NCBI RefSeq assembly: GCF_040096225.1
Contig: NZ_JBBMFC010000001.1
Location: 124,001 to 188,000 of the forward strand
Direction of reading: 5' to 3'
Length of the DNA stretch: 64,000 bases
DNA from: Hominiventricola aquisgranensis
GTDB taxonomy: Bacteria; Bacillota; Clostridia; Lachnospirales; Lachnospiraceae
The notes under the pieces are model-generated. The model made no database searches. It saw only the letters and a list, made by a program, of their open reading frames with translations, and was not told the DNA's origin. Below, one piece after another: positions 1-8,096 of this stretch; position 1 is the first letter of the stretch, and each line of letters begins with the position of its first letter. Position numbers and translations under genes: made by a program.

Positions 1-2
1 CA

Positions 3-530
3 GTAATGAAGCTTCTGAACGAGCGTGATGGACTGGCTCTTGGTATCTGTAATGGTTTCCAGGCACTGATCAAGCTTGGTCTGGTACCGGGTGGCGAGAT
101 CGTTGGACAGAACCCGGATGCACCGACTCTGACCTTCAACACCATTAACCGCCATATCTCCAAGATGGTATACACCAAGGTAGTCAGCAACAAGTCCCCG
201 TGGCTTGCAGAAGCTGAGCTTGGCGGCGTATATGTGAACCCGGCTTCCCATGGAGAAGGACGTTTCGTGGCTCCGAAAGAATGGATCGACCGTCTCTTTG
301 CCAATGGACAGGTGGCAACCCAGTATGTGGATCCGGAAGGAAATGCAAGCATGGATGAAGAGTGGAACGTCAATGGTTCTTATGCAGCCATTGAAGGTAT
401 CACAAGTCCGGATGGTCGTGTATTTGGTAAGATGGCACACTCCGAACGTCGTGACACCGCGGTTGCCATGAACATCTACGGTGAGCAGGACCTGAAGATC
501 TTCGAGTCTGGTGTGAAATATTTCAAATAA
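3..530 (+). CDS. purL: Phosphoribosylformylglycinamidine synthase, C-terminal part (cut by window edge)
   Basis: The reading frame is open from the window edge, so this is the 3' end of a larger gene. It encodes the glutamine amidotransferase domain of FGAM synthase, which supplies ammonia for converting FGAR to FGAM in purine synthesis. The nucleophile-elbow motif GICNGFQ carries the catalytic Cys, and KMAHSERR near the C-terminus carries the His of the triad. A Cys-Asn-Gly elbow followed by the LVPGG segment is typical of the long single-chain PurL rather than separate PurQ. The gene stops at TAA and is followed by a hairpin. The N-terminal synthase domain lies outside the window. Confidence 0.93.
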   Translation, partial: VMKLLNERDGLALGICNGFQALIKLGLVPGGEIVGQNPDAPTLTFNTINRHISKMVYTKVVSNKSPWLAEAELGGVYVNPASHGEGRFVAPKEWIDRLFANGQVATQYVDPEGNASMDEEWNVNGSYAAIEGITSPDGRVFGKMAHSERRDTAVAMNIYGEQDLKIFESGVKYFK

Positions 531-539
531 TAGAAAAAC

Positions 540-568
540 TTGCACAATAGTTTTACCTATGATAGAAT
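540..568 (+). promoter_or_regulatory. Sigma-A-type promoter for the tRNA-Ser gene
   Basis: TTGCAC (540-545) and TAGAAT (563-568) are separated by 17 bases. The predicted start, near 575, falls at the beginning of the hairpin that also appears to end purL, so promoter and purL terminator are interleaved. Confidence 0.55.
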
Positions 569-571
569 AAT

Positions 572-601
572 AAAGGTGAGTGCAGATGCACTCACCTTTT
601 T
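572..601 (+). terminator. Rho-independent terminator after purL
   Basis: A perfect hairpin with arms AGGTGAGTGC (574-583) and GCACTCACCT (588-597) and loop AGAT is flanked by A and T runs. The T run ends at 601, the base before the mature tRNA. Confidence 0.75.
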
Positions 602-689
602 GGAGACGTATCGAAGTGGCCATAACGAGCTTGACTCGAAATCAAGTTGTCGGGCAACCGGCACGTGGGTTCGAATCCCACCGTCTCCG
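602..689 (+). tRNA. tRNA-Ser (anticodon CGA)
   Basis: The 88-nt cloverleaf has acceptor arms GGAGACG (602-608) and CGTCTCC (682-688) with discriminator G689. The anticodon stem CTTGA/TCAAG encloses loop CTCGAAA, giving anticodon CGA, which reads UCG. The long variable arm and the TTCGAAT T-loop are typical of serine tRNAs. The CCA end is not encoded. Confidence 0.95.
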
Positions 690-702
690 CTGCCAGATGT
701 AG

Positions 703-735
703 CCAGCAGTGTTATTCTTTACTGCTGGTTATTTT
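703..735 (+). terminator. Terminator after tRNA-Ser
   Basis: Arms CCAGCAGT (703-710) and ACTGCTGG (721-728) enclose a 10-nt loop and are followed by a T-rich tail. Confidence 0.75.
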
Positions 736-776
736 ATTTGGTTTTTATGAAATATGGTTTAATTATATGTTTCCTG

Positions 777-805
777 TTGAAAAATACTAAAAAATATAGT
801 AAGAT
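777..805 (+). promoter_or_regulatory. Promoter upstream of the Tat genes (distal)
   Basis: TTGAAA (777-782), a 17-base spacer and TAAGAT (800-805). Transcription would start near 812 and meet a hairpin terminator at 856-882, giving a leader or small RNA of about 70 nt. A second promoter follows at 954-982. Confidence 0.45.
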
Positions 806-855
806 TATGAAAGGAAAGTTAAAAGATGCTAAAAACACAAAGGATGACAATGATG

Positions 856-882
856 TATCTCCGCAAATGCGGGGATATTTTT
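856..882 (+). terminator. Leader hairpin terminator/attenuator upstream of tatB
   Basis: A 9-bp stem TATCTCCGC / GCGGGGATA with one G-U pair and loop AAAT is followed by five T. It lies between the distal promoter and tatB, so it could attenuate read-through or end a small transcript. Confidence 0.55.
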
Positions 883-953
883 ATGCAATTCTTTATGTTA
901 AAAAAATGGCAATGGTATTCCGCATGGTTATGCCAGATGGAAATAACATCCAT

Positions 954-982
954 TGACACGGAAAAGGCATACATGGTACTTT
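954..982 (+). promoter_or_regulatory. Proximal promoter of the tat-rnf block
   Basis: A perfect TTGACA box (954-959) is followed after 17 bases by TACTTT (977-982). It lies 47 bases upstream of the first Tat gene and downstream of the leader hairpin, so it would bypass that hairpin. Confidence 0.5.
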
Positions 983-1028
983 TGGCAAATAACAAGCGGC
1001 ATAAGATTCCGCCGGGAGGTGAAAGATT

Positions 1029-1439
1029 ATGAGGATCGGAATGTCTGAGCTGGTCGTGATCCTGGTTGTTGCTCTGTTTGTACTGGGACCGGATAAACTT
1101 CCAGTCTATGCAAAAAAAATGGGAGAAGCGCTGGCTCAGTTCCGTAAATATTCAGATGAAGCTACAAAAGAGATCAGAGAAAGTGTGGTAGAGCCGCTGC
1201 AGGAAGCACAAAGACCGCTTCGGGAAGCAGTGGAGCCATTGAATGAACTGGATAAAGCAGTACGTTCAAATGTAAAGGATGTACAGAAATCGCTGGCTGA
1301 TATCGGAAAAGTGACGCCGGAAAAACCGGAAAAAGAAGTGCAGAAAGAGTGTACGGAAGAAGCAGAGTCTGTGGAAGAAGAACCAACGACAGATGCAGAA
1401 GAAAATAAGGACGAGAAGCAGAAAAGAGGAGAACTATGA
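1029..1439 (+). CDS. tatB: Twin-arginine translocase subunit, TatA/B family (TatB-like)
   Basis: The 136-aa protein has one N-terminal membrane segment (about residues 5-19) ending in the family hinge GPDKLP (20-25). An amphipathic helix and a long charged, Glu-rich C-terminal tail follow. The tail length suggests a TatB-like role, whereas the next gene is a minimal TatA. Many Firmicutes use bifunctional TatA only, so the TatB label is tentative. The start has a strong GGGAGGTGAAAG site. Its stop overlaps the tatA start (ATGA). It opens a block leading to a Tat-exported flavoprotein, its likely cargo. Confidence 0.8.
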   Translation: MRIGMSELVVILVVALFVLGPDKLPVYAKKMGEALAQFRKYSDEATKEIRESVVEPLQEAQRPLREAVEPLNELDKAVRSNVKDVQKSLADIGKVTPEKPEKEVQKECTEEAESVEEEPTTDAEENKDEKQKRGEL

Positions 1440-1612
1440 AAATTGGAACAACAGAACTTTTGATCATTTTAGCTGTTGTAGTGATCGTATTTGGACCTAC
1501 ACAGATCCCGAAGCTGACCCACATGTTTGGTAAAAGTGTAAAGGAATTCCGTAATGGAATGGAAGATGCGGAAGAAAAGGAGAAAGAGAGTGCCGACAGA
1601 AAGGACAACTAA
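1436..1612 (+). CDS. tatA: Sec-independent translocase protein TatA
   Basis: A short 58-aa gene that length cut-offs easily miss. It has an N-terminal membrane helix (about residues 5-19), the hinge FGPTQIPKL, an amphipathic helix with GKSVKEFRNG, and a charged tail. This is the minimal TatA architecture that forms the size-variable channel for folded, twin-arginine proteins. It overlaps the upstream family member by 4 bases and the tatC start by about 23 bases, so the three are translationally coupled. Ribosome binding site AGAGGAG precedes the ATG. Confidence 0.9.
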   Translation: MKIGTTELLIILAVVVIVFGPTQIPKLTHMFGKSVKEFRNGMEDAEEKEKESADRKDN

Positions 1613-2384
1613 GCACTCCAAAGAGCAGGAACAGGATGGGGAGATGAGTCTGTCCGGGCATCTGCGGGAATTGCGGAACCGAATCCTGGCCTGTGTGATC
1701 GTGCTTGTGGTGGCTATCCTGGCGGGACTTCACTATGCACCGCAGATTGTACAGGTTTTCCTTCAGATGGGAGAAGGTCTGGATTATGAGTTCGTATACA
1801 TCGCACCGCAGGAGCTGATGCTTCAGTATTTTTATGTGTCATTCCTGTTCGGAATCTGTGTGACGATTCCGGTACTGCTTTATCAGGCATGGGCATTTAT
1901 CCGGCCGGGGTTGAAAAAAAGCGAAAATTTTCTGTTTCTGATCGCAATGATATTTGGATTGTTGTGTTTTGGAGCAGGTGCGTGTTTTGCATATAAGATC
2001 ATGCTTCCATTTATGCTTTATTTTTTCAACACTTTAAGTATTGGAAGCGGAGTCAGTGCTTATATCAGCGTACAAAACTATCTGTCTTTTTTACTGATGG
2101 TACTGATTATATTTGGAATTGTATTTGAACTTCCGATGGTATCAGTCGTATTAAACCGGCTGGGACTTTTGAAGGTGTCCTGGATGAAAGCAGGACGCAG
2201 GGTGGTGATCGTGGTGATCTTTGTAATCGCGGCACTGATCACTCCACCGGATATTGTATCGCAGATCACAGTGGCGGTGCCCGTGATCCTGTTGTACGAA
2301 CTGAGTATTTTCCTTTGCTCGGTCTGTGAGAAGATCGGACATAGGAAAGAAGATCCAGAAGAAAATGAGAACGAAAGAGAGTAA
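1590..2384 (+). CDS. tatC: Twin-arginine translocase receptor TatC
   Basis: Polytopic membrane protein that binds twin-arginine signal peptides. The N-terminal SLSGHLRELRNRI element is the TatC signature, and about six membrane helices follow, with VLYQAWAFIRPGL in the first periplasmic-side loop. A GTG start at 1590 has AGGAG seven bases upstream. An ATG at 1554 would overlap tatA more deeply, and an ATG at 1644 would begin at the conserved MSLSGHL. The charged tail KIGHRKEDPEENENERE is cytoplasmic. The next gene, three bases downstream, carries a Tat signal, a clear functional link. Confidence 0.92.
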   Translation: MPTERTTKHSKEQEQDGEMSLSGHLRELRNRILACVIVLVVAILAGLHYAPQIVQVFLQMGEGLDYEFVYIAPQELMLQYFYVSFLFGICVTIPVLLYQAWAFIRPGLKKSENFLFLIAMIFGLLCFGAGACFAYKIMLPFMLYFFNTLSIGSGVSAYISVQNYLSFLLMVLIIFGIVFELPMVSVVLNRLGLLKVSWMKAGRRVVIVVIFVIAALITPPDIVSQITVAVPVILLYELSIFLCSVCEKIGHRKEDPEENENERE

Positions 2385-2387
2385 ACT

Positions 2388-4424
2388 ATGACAAACAAAA
2401 TTTCAAGAAGAACATTTGTAAAAGGTCTGGCAGCAGGAGCAGCCAGTGTAGCTGCACTGGGAGTGCTTGGCAGCGTGGAGATGAAATATTCCGCAGAAGG
2501 TTCAGATGCCGGATCCGGAGCAGGAACTATTCCGGTGCCAGCAGGAAATATGTCTTATACACCGGGAACCTATTCTGCAAGTGCAAAGGGAATTGCCAGT
2601 GACGTAACTGTCACCATGACTTTTGATGAGACCAGCATCACAGATGTACAGATCGATGTATCCGGCGAAACACCGGATATCGGTGGAAAGATCGGGGATG
2701 AGATGAGCCAGAAGATCCTGGCTGCACAGTCCTGCAACGTGGATGGTGTATCAGGTGCAACCGTAACTGCAGATGCCATTAAAGCCGCAGCTGCTGACTG
2801 TATTTCCCAGGCAAGTGGTCAGACCGTTGCTGTAGAAGAGGCACAGGAGTCGGCATCTTCCGACTGGCTGGGAACAGCACCGGAGATCGCAGAGGCAGAT
2901 ATTACAGAGACTGTTGACACCGAGGTACTGGTAGTCGGATGCGGAACCGGTGGATGGATCACCGCCATGACGGCAGCTGAAGAAGGTGCAAAGGTTCTGG
3001 TCGTTGAGAAGAGAGAGACAGCAACCGGTATCCGTGAAGATATCGGAGCGATCAATTCTAAATTACAGCAGGAAGCTATCCAGGAAAATCCGGAGCTGGC
3101 CATTGATAAAATGGAAGCCATGCAGGAACTGGTACGTTATGGTGCCGGTTATGTGGACAGCGATCTGATCCGTGTATGGATCAATGAGTCTGGCGAAATG
3201 GTAGACTGGCTGACAGATCTTCTGGAAAAATCCGGAAATTACTACATGAGCCTGGAAGGCGGTATTGGAAATACAGCTGATCCGGGAAGAGACAAGGCGT
3301 ATGCAACCGGACACAGCCCGCATAAGACAGAAGCAGCAGCCAAGGATGATGTGATCACTCTGAACAGCACCTTCCAGCAGCATTGTGATGAACTGGGAGT
3401 AGAGTGGAAGCTCTCCACCTCTCTTGTAAAACTGGAGCAGGATGAAAATGGAAAAGTAACCGGTATCATTGCTCAGGATGGAAATGATGAGCATTATATT
3501 CGTATCAATGCTTCCAAGGGTGTGATCATCTGTGCAGGTGGTTATGCATGCAACACCGAGATGATGCAGGCACTGCAGCCGCAGACCCTGGAAATGAAGA
3601 TCAACTACTCTTTGGGTTCTACCTGTGATGGATCCGGTATTAAAGCCATGATGTGGGCAGGAGCAGGACTGGATCCGACCCATGCATCCATGATGTTCAA
3701 CCGTTGTTGCTGTCTGCCGACAGAGACTGCAGGCTATAAGACCAATGGCAAATGGTTCTGGTTTGGCGAGCAGCCGTTCCTGAAAGTAAATCTGAATGGA
3801 AAACGTTTCTGTAATGAGTCTGGCCCTTACGAGTTCATGCTTCATTCTATGGAGATGCAGCCGTATCATACCTACTGTGATATTTTTGATGCAAACAACA
3901 AACAGTATGCAGAGCAGTTTGATGAAGTGGGATGCTGCCGTCTGTTCCCGTTCCCGAACGGAGCTGCCAGCAACATGGGTTATGACTATGTATGGAGCAA
4001 AAATGAAGAGCTGATCGAGGCAGGATATCTTCAGAAAGCAAATACGCTGGAAGAACTTGCTGAAAAATTAAATATTCCGGTCGACAATTTTGTGGCGACC
4101 GTAAACCGATATAATGAACTGTGTGCAGCAGGTGTGGATGAGGATTATGGAAAAGAAAAACATCGTCTGACTCCGGTAGACACTGCACCATTCTATGGAA
4201 TCCGTACGGGTGCATGGCATCTGACCACTCTGAACGGATGCCGCATCAACACAGATATGCAGGTATTGGATACCAATGGAGAGCCGATCGAGGGACTCTA
4301 TGCGACCGGAGACTGCACAGGTGGTATGTTTGCTACCACTTATCCGAACCTGTTCACAGGACTTGCCTGCGGACGTACCATGACCTTTGGCCGTCATGCG
4401 GCTAAGCTCGTGGCAGCAAAATAA
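2388..4424 (+). CDS. Tat-exported FMN/FAD reductase of the fumarate-reductase flavoprotein family
   Basis: The 678-aa protein starts with a twin-arginine signal (SRRTFVKGLAAGAA, residues 6-19). Residues about 55-140 form an FMN-binding domain with the flavinylation motif DGVSGAT (119-125), where ApbE attaches FMN to the Thr. From about 160 there is an FAD_binding_2 fold with a dinucleotide motif (VVGCGTGGWITAMTAAEEGAKVLVVEK) and a C-terminal YATGDCTGG segment. Such proteins reduce fumarate, urocanate and other alkenes outside the membrane; the substrate here cannot be read from sequence. An odd CCC run lies in FNRCCCLPTE. It sits between tatC and rnfC, which suggests Rnf-fed anaerobic respiration. 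Confidence 0.88.
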   Translation: MTNKISRRTFVKGLAAGAASVAALGVLGSVEMKYSAEGSDAGSGAGTIPVPAGNMSYTPGTYSASAKGIASDVTVTMTFDETSITDVQIDVSGETPDIGGKIGDEMSQKILAAQSCNVDGVSGATVTADAIKAAAADCISQASGQTVAVEEAQESASSDWLGTAPEIAEADITETVDTEVLVVGCGTGGWITAMTAAEEGAKVLVVEKRETATGIREDIGAINSKLQQEAIQENPELAIDKMEAMQELVRYGAGYVDSDLIRVWINESGEMVDWLTDLLEKSGNYYMSLEGGIGNTADPGRDKAYATGHSPHKTEAAAKDDVITLNSTFQQHCDELGVEWKLSTSLVKLEQDENGKVTGIIAQDGNDEHYIRINASKGVIICAGGYACNTEMMQALQPQTLEMKINYSLGSTCDGSGIKAMMWAGAGLDPTHASMMFNRCCCLPTETAGYKTNGKWFWFGEQPFLKVNLNGKRFCNESGPYEFMLHSMEMQPYHTYCDIFDANNKQYAEQFDEVGCCRLFPFPNGAASNMGYDYVWSKNEELIEAGYLQKANTLEELAEKLNIPVDNFVATVNRYNELCAAGVDEDYGKEKHRLTPVDTAPFYGIRTGAWHLTTLNGCRINTDMQVLDTNGEPIEGLYATGDCTGGMFATTYPNLFTGLACGRTMTFGRHAAKLVAAK

Positions 4425-4445
4425 GATCAAATTTTTGCATACTTA

Positions 4446-4482
4446 ACAGCCGTATCGCAGCAATGTATTGCGTGCAGGCTGT
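4446..4482 (+). promoter_or_regulatory. Stem-loop in the leader of rnfC
   Basis: ACAGCC (4446-4451) and GGCTGT (4477-4482) enclose an inner hairpin GCAA-TGTA-TTGC. No T run follows, so it is not a plain terminator. It may be an RNA processing or stability element that sets different levels of reductase and Rnf. Confidence 0.4.
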
Positions 4483-4509
4483 GTGAGGTATAGAAGGAGG
4501 AAAAGCCAT

Positions 4510-5844
4510 ATGTATAAGAAAACATTTCATGGCGGCGTGCATCCGTATGACGGAAAAGAATTTGCGCGTGATATTCCGTTTCAGACCTGGCTTCCCAAAG
4601 GCGATCTGGTTTTTCACCTGAATCAGCATATTGGAAAGCCGGCAAAACCACTGGTTCAAAAAGGAGACAGTGTACTGGCGGGACAGATCATCGCAGAAGC
4701 GGATGGCTTTGTATCAGCTAACATTATCAGTTCTGTTTCCGGAACCGTAAAGGCAATCGAGAAACGGGAGAATGTGCTTGGTACGACAGATCTTTCCATC
4801 GTGGTTGTGAACGACGGGCAGTATACGCTGTCTGAAGGCGTAGGAACAGAAGTGGACCCGACTACTCTGACCACACAGGAGATTCTGGAAAAAGTCAAAG
4901 CAGCAGGCATCGTAGGACTTGGCGGAGCAGGATTTCCAACTCATGTAAAGCTGGCACCAAAGGATCCGGCAGCGATCAAATATGTGATTGCCAACGGCGC
5001 TGAGTGCGAGCCCTATATTACCTGTGATGATCAGCTGATGCGAAACTATGCTGACGAGATCGTTGGGGGTCTGAAGATCATGCTTCAGCTCTTTCCGAAT
5101 GCAGAAGGCGTGGTGCTGATCGAAGAGAACAAACCAGAAGCAATCGCAGCAGTTCAGAAAGTATGCGCCAATGAAAACAAGATCCATGTTCACCCGGTAC
5201 ATGTAAAGTATCCGCAAGGTGGTGAGCGCGCCATTATGGATGTGGTTGCAGGCAAGCATATTAAGTTAGGAATGCTCCCGGCAGATGTTGGATGTGTGGT
5301 AGATAACGTGGCAACTGTTCGCGCTATCTATCGTGCAGTTGCGAAAACAGAGCCGTTAATGGAAAGAGGATTCACAGTATCCGGTGACGGTGTCAACAAA
5401 CCATGTAACCTGATTGTGAAGATTGGTACCAGCTTTGAAGAAATGCTGGAAGCAGCAGGTGGATTCAAGGATGGTGAGGAGCCGGAGAAGATTCTGTGCG
5501 GCGGTCCGATGATGGGATTTGCAATGCCGTGGCTGTCAGCAGCAGTGAATAAGAACAACAATGCTCTGACTGTTCTGAAAAAAGATCCGGTGGCTGAGGC
5601 AGAGAAGCAGCAGACCGCATGCTTACGCTGTGGACGCTGTGGTCAGGTCTGTCCGATCGGTCTGGTTCCGCAGATGATGGCGGCAGCTGCAGAGAAAAAA
5701 GATTATGCACGTTATGAGAAGAAACTGTATGGACTGGAGTGTATTGCCTGCGGTTCCTGTACATTCACCTGTCCGGCAAAACGTCCGCTGATGCAGCTGT
5801 TCAAGCAGACAAAAGCCGAGATCATGGCGGCTAAGAGAAGATAA
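4510..5844 (+). CDS. rnfC: Ion-translocating oxidoreductase complex subunit RnfC
   Basis: Peripheral Rnf subunit that exchanges electrons with NAD(H). The 444-aa protein has the FHGGVHP start typical of the family, a Gly-rich nucleotide/FMN motif GLGGAGFPTHVKL, and two ferredoxin clusters near the C-terminus (C371, C374, C377, C381 and C411, C414, C417, C421). The ATG at 4510 is preceded by AGGAGGAAAAGCC. An upstream in-frame ATG at 4468 lacks such a site. First gene of an rnfC-DG-E-A-B run. Confidence 0.95.
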   Translation: MYKKTFHGGVHPYDGKEFARDIPFQTWLPKGDLVFHLNQHIGKPAKPLVQKGDSVLAGQIIAEADGFVSANIISSVSGTVKAIEKRENVLGTTDLSIVVVNDGQYTLSEGVGTEVDPTTLTTQEILEKVKAAGIVGLGGAGFPTHVKLAPKDPAAIKYVIANGAECEPYITCDDQLMRNYADEIVGGLKIMLQLFPNAEGVVLIEENKPEAIAAVQKVCANENKIHVHPVHVKYPQGGERAIMDVVAGKHIKLGMLPADVGCVVDNVATVRAIYRAVAKTEPLMERGFTVSGDGVNKPCNLIVKIGTSFEEMLEAAGGFKDGEEPEKILCGGPMMGFAMPWLSAAVNKNNNALTVLKKDPVAEAEKQQTACLRCGRCGQVCPIGLVPQMMAAAAEKKDYARYEKKLYGLECIACGSCTFTCPAKRPLMQLFKQTKAEIMAAKRR

Positions 5845-5858
5845 GGGGGAGGAAAAAG

Positions 5859-7406
5859 ATGAGTAAATTATACAATGTTTCTTCCAGCCCGCATGTAAGA
5901 AGCAAGCTGACGACCGGAATCGTTATGTATGACGTAATCCTGTGTCTTCTGCCTGCAACCGTCATGGGTATCTGGCATTTCAAACTGCAGGCACTGATGG
6001 TGATCGCAGCTTCGATCGTATCAGCCATGCTGGCAGAATTTGTATTTAATTACATAGCACACAGAAAAAATACACTGATGGATGGCAGTGCCATTGTGAC
6101 AGGACTTCTTCTGGCACTGTGTCTTCCGGCAAGCGTACCGCTTTATATCCCGTGCCTGGGAGCTGTATTTGCGATTATCGTTGCAAAGAACCTGTTCGGA
6201 GGCCTTGGACATAACTTTATGAACCCGGCACTGGCCGGACGTTGTTTTCTGCTGATCTCCTTCAGCGGCATTGTTGCAAATTATGCAGTGGACGGATACA
6301 GTTCAGCAACTCCGCTGGCTCAGATGGCAGCAGGCGAGACAATAAGCATCACGCAGATGTTTGTTGGAAATACCAGTGGTGTTATAGGAAACTCTGCGAT
6401 TGCTTTATTTATCGGCGGTATGATTCTATGGGCAATGGGTGGCATCACCTTTGAGATCCCTGCAGCGATCCTGGTAAGCTTTACCGCATTTGTCGTACTG
6501 TTCGGCGGACAGGGATCCAATTTGAATTTCCTGCTGGCACATCTGGCAGGCGGCGGTGTGATCATGGCAGCCTTCTTTATGGCAACCGATCCGGTTACCA
6601 GCCCGGTCACTTCAACCGGACAATTGCTTTATGGTATTCTGATCGGTATCCTGTGCGGTGTATTCCGTATCTTCGGAAGCTCTGCTGATTCCGTCAGCTA
6701 CGCAGTTGTCATTGGTAATATGGTAACTCCACTGATCGATGAGATCTCCGTACCGGTTCCGTATGGCTGCAGAAAACAGAAGGAAGAGGGAGAGAAGAGA
6801 TTCCCGATTCCGAAAGCAGCTGTGATCCTCTGTGTAATCACCCTGATCGCAGGTGTCTGCTTAAGTGGTGTACATGAGATGACAGCAGAGACCATTGCAG
6901 AACAGCAGCTGGCAGCAAGCGCAGCTTCCTATAAGGAAGTATGCCCGGAGGCTGAGACCTTTGAGCATGATGATACATTGAGTGCAGCAGTAGAAGCACT
7001 TGATGGAGAGGTATATGGTACTTCCTATGGAAAGGTATATATTAATGATATTATCGTAGGAAAAGATGCATCTGGAAACACCGCAGGTTATGTATTCAGC
7101 GTGACCAGCGCAGATGGATATGCAGGAAATATCACGATCTCTGTTGGAATCTCTGCAGACGGTACGGTCAATGGCATCTCCTTCACTGAACTGAATGAGA
7201 CTGCAGGTATGGGTATGCTCTGTGCAGAGCCGGAGTTCAAGGATCAGTTCAACGGCGTACAGACCGATCAGTTCACATTGAACAAGGCAGGAGATTCTAC
7301 ATCTGAGACAGATATCAACTCTGTATCCGGTGCATCCACCTCTTCAGGAGCTATTGTCAACGCAGTCAATGCTGCACTGGATTTCTATGCAGCAAATGTG
7401 AAGTAG
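5859..7406 (+). CDS. rnfD: Fused RnfD-RnfG subunit of the Rnf complex
   Basis: One 515-aa open frame carries two Rnf subunits. Residues 1-300 are RnfD: about eight membrane helices and the FMN acceptor motif DGYSSAT (T151). After a charged linker (KQKEEGEKRFPIPK, about 305-318), one membrane helix (about 320-337) leads to an extracytoplasmic FMN-binding domain, that is RnfG. Its C-terminal motif SGAST (490-494) has Ser493 where Thr usually accepts FMN, with Thr494 next to it. No stop or start signal separates the parts. In most Rnf loci rnfD and rnfG are separate. No other rnfG occurs in the block, which fits a true fusion. Confidence 0.93.
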   Translation: MSKLYNVSSSPHVRSKLTTGIVMYDVILCLLPATVMGIWHFKLQALMVIAASIVSAMLAEFVFNYIAHRKNTLMDGSAIVTGLLLALCLPASVPLYIPCLGAVFAIIVAKNLFGGLGHNFMNPALAGRCFLLISFSGIVANYAVDGYSSATPLAQMAAGETISITQMFVGNTSGVIGNSAIALFIGGMILWAMGGITFEIPAAILVSFTAFVVLFGGQGSNLNFLLAHLAGGGVIMAAFFMATDPVTSPVTSTGQLLYGILIGILCGVFRIFGSSADSVSYAVVIGNMVTPLIDEISVPVPYGCRKQKEEGEKRFPIPKAAVILCVITLIAGVCLSGVHEMTAETIAEQQLAASAASYKEVCPEAETFEHDDTLSAAVEALDGEVYGTSYGKVYINDIIVGKDASGNTAGYVFSVTSADGYAGNITISVGISADGTVNGISFTELNETAGMGMLCAEPEFKDQFNGVQTDQFTLNKAGDSTSETDINSVSGASTSSGAIVNAVNAALDFYAANVK

Positions 7407-7418
7407 GAGGTCTGGAAT

Positions 7419-8096
7419 ATGAAACCGTGGGTAGAACGTATCTATAATGGTATTGTAAAAGAAAATCCGTCCTTTGTACTGATGCTTGGTATGTGTCCGA
7501 CGCTGGCAGTTACCACGTCGGCTTCCAATGGTATCGGTATGGGACTTTCCACGATGGCGGTACTGATCGTATCCAACCTGATCATTTCACTGGTTCGTAA
7601 GATCGTTCCGGATGATGTACGTCTCCCGGCATACATCGTAATCGTGGCTTCACTGGTAACAGTGGTTGAGCTTCTGATGGAAGCCTATACCCCGTCCATT
7701 TACAGCGCTCTTGGAATCTACATTCCGCTGATCGTTGTAAACTGTATCATCCTTGGACGTGCAGAGGCATATGCATCCAAGAATCCCCCGTTCCTGTCTG
7801 TAATGGATGGTGTCGGCATGGGTCTGGGATTCACGATCGCCCTGCTTCTGATTGGTATGGTAAGAGAACTTGTGGGAGCAGGAACTCTGTTTGGTATGCA
7901 GGTAACTCCGGAAGCCTATAATCCAGTCGGTATCTTTGTAAAAGCTCCGGGTGCATTTCTGGTACTGGCATTCCTGGTTGCGATCATGAATGCAGTAGGC
8001 ATGAAAACCCGCGCCAATAAAGTGGTGGAAGGCTGTGACGGCTGCTGTGCTGCCTGCTCTCAGTCCTGCACGGATAAGAAGGAGGAAAAAGCATGA
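7419..8096 (+). CDS. rnfE: Rnf complex membrane subunit RnfE
   Basis: 225-aa polytopic protein with about six membrane helices, paralogous to RnfA; together they form the membrane core that couples electron flow to Na+ or H+ movement. Family sequences include ENPSFVLMLGMCPTLAVTTSA and YIPLIVVNCIILGRAEAYA. The C-terminus is Cys-rich (CDGCCAACSQSC), which may bind metal or be a lineage trait. GGAGG precedes the ATG. The stop overlaps the rnfA start (ATGA). Confidence 0.94.
   Translation: MKPWVERIYNGIVKENPSFVLMLGMCPTLAVTTSASNGIGMGLSTMAVLIVSNLIISLVRKIVPDDVRLPAYIVIVASLVTVVELLMEAYTPSIYSALGIYIPLIVVNCIILGRAEAYASKNPPFLSVMDGVGMGLGFTIALLLIGMVRELVGAGTLFGMQVTPEAYNPVGIFVKAPGAFLVLAFLVAIMNAVGMKTRANKVVEGCDGCCAACSQSCTDKKEEKA

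Noticed and set aside
540..956. Plus-strand ORF of 138 codons across the tRNA
   Set aside because: It runs through the tRNA-Ser gene and two terminators and has no family resemblance.
3063..3869. Minus-strand ORF of 268 codons
   Set aside because: Antisense to the well-supported flavoprotein reductase; composition is a mirror of its codons.
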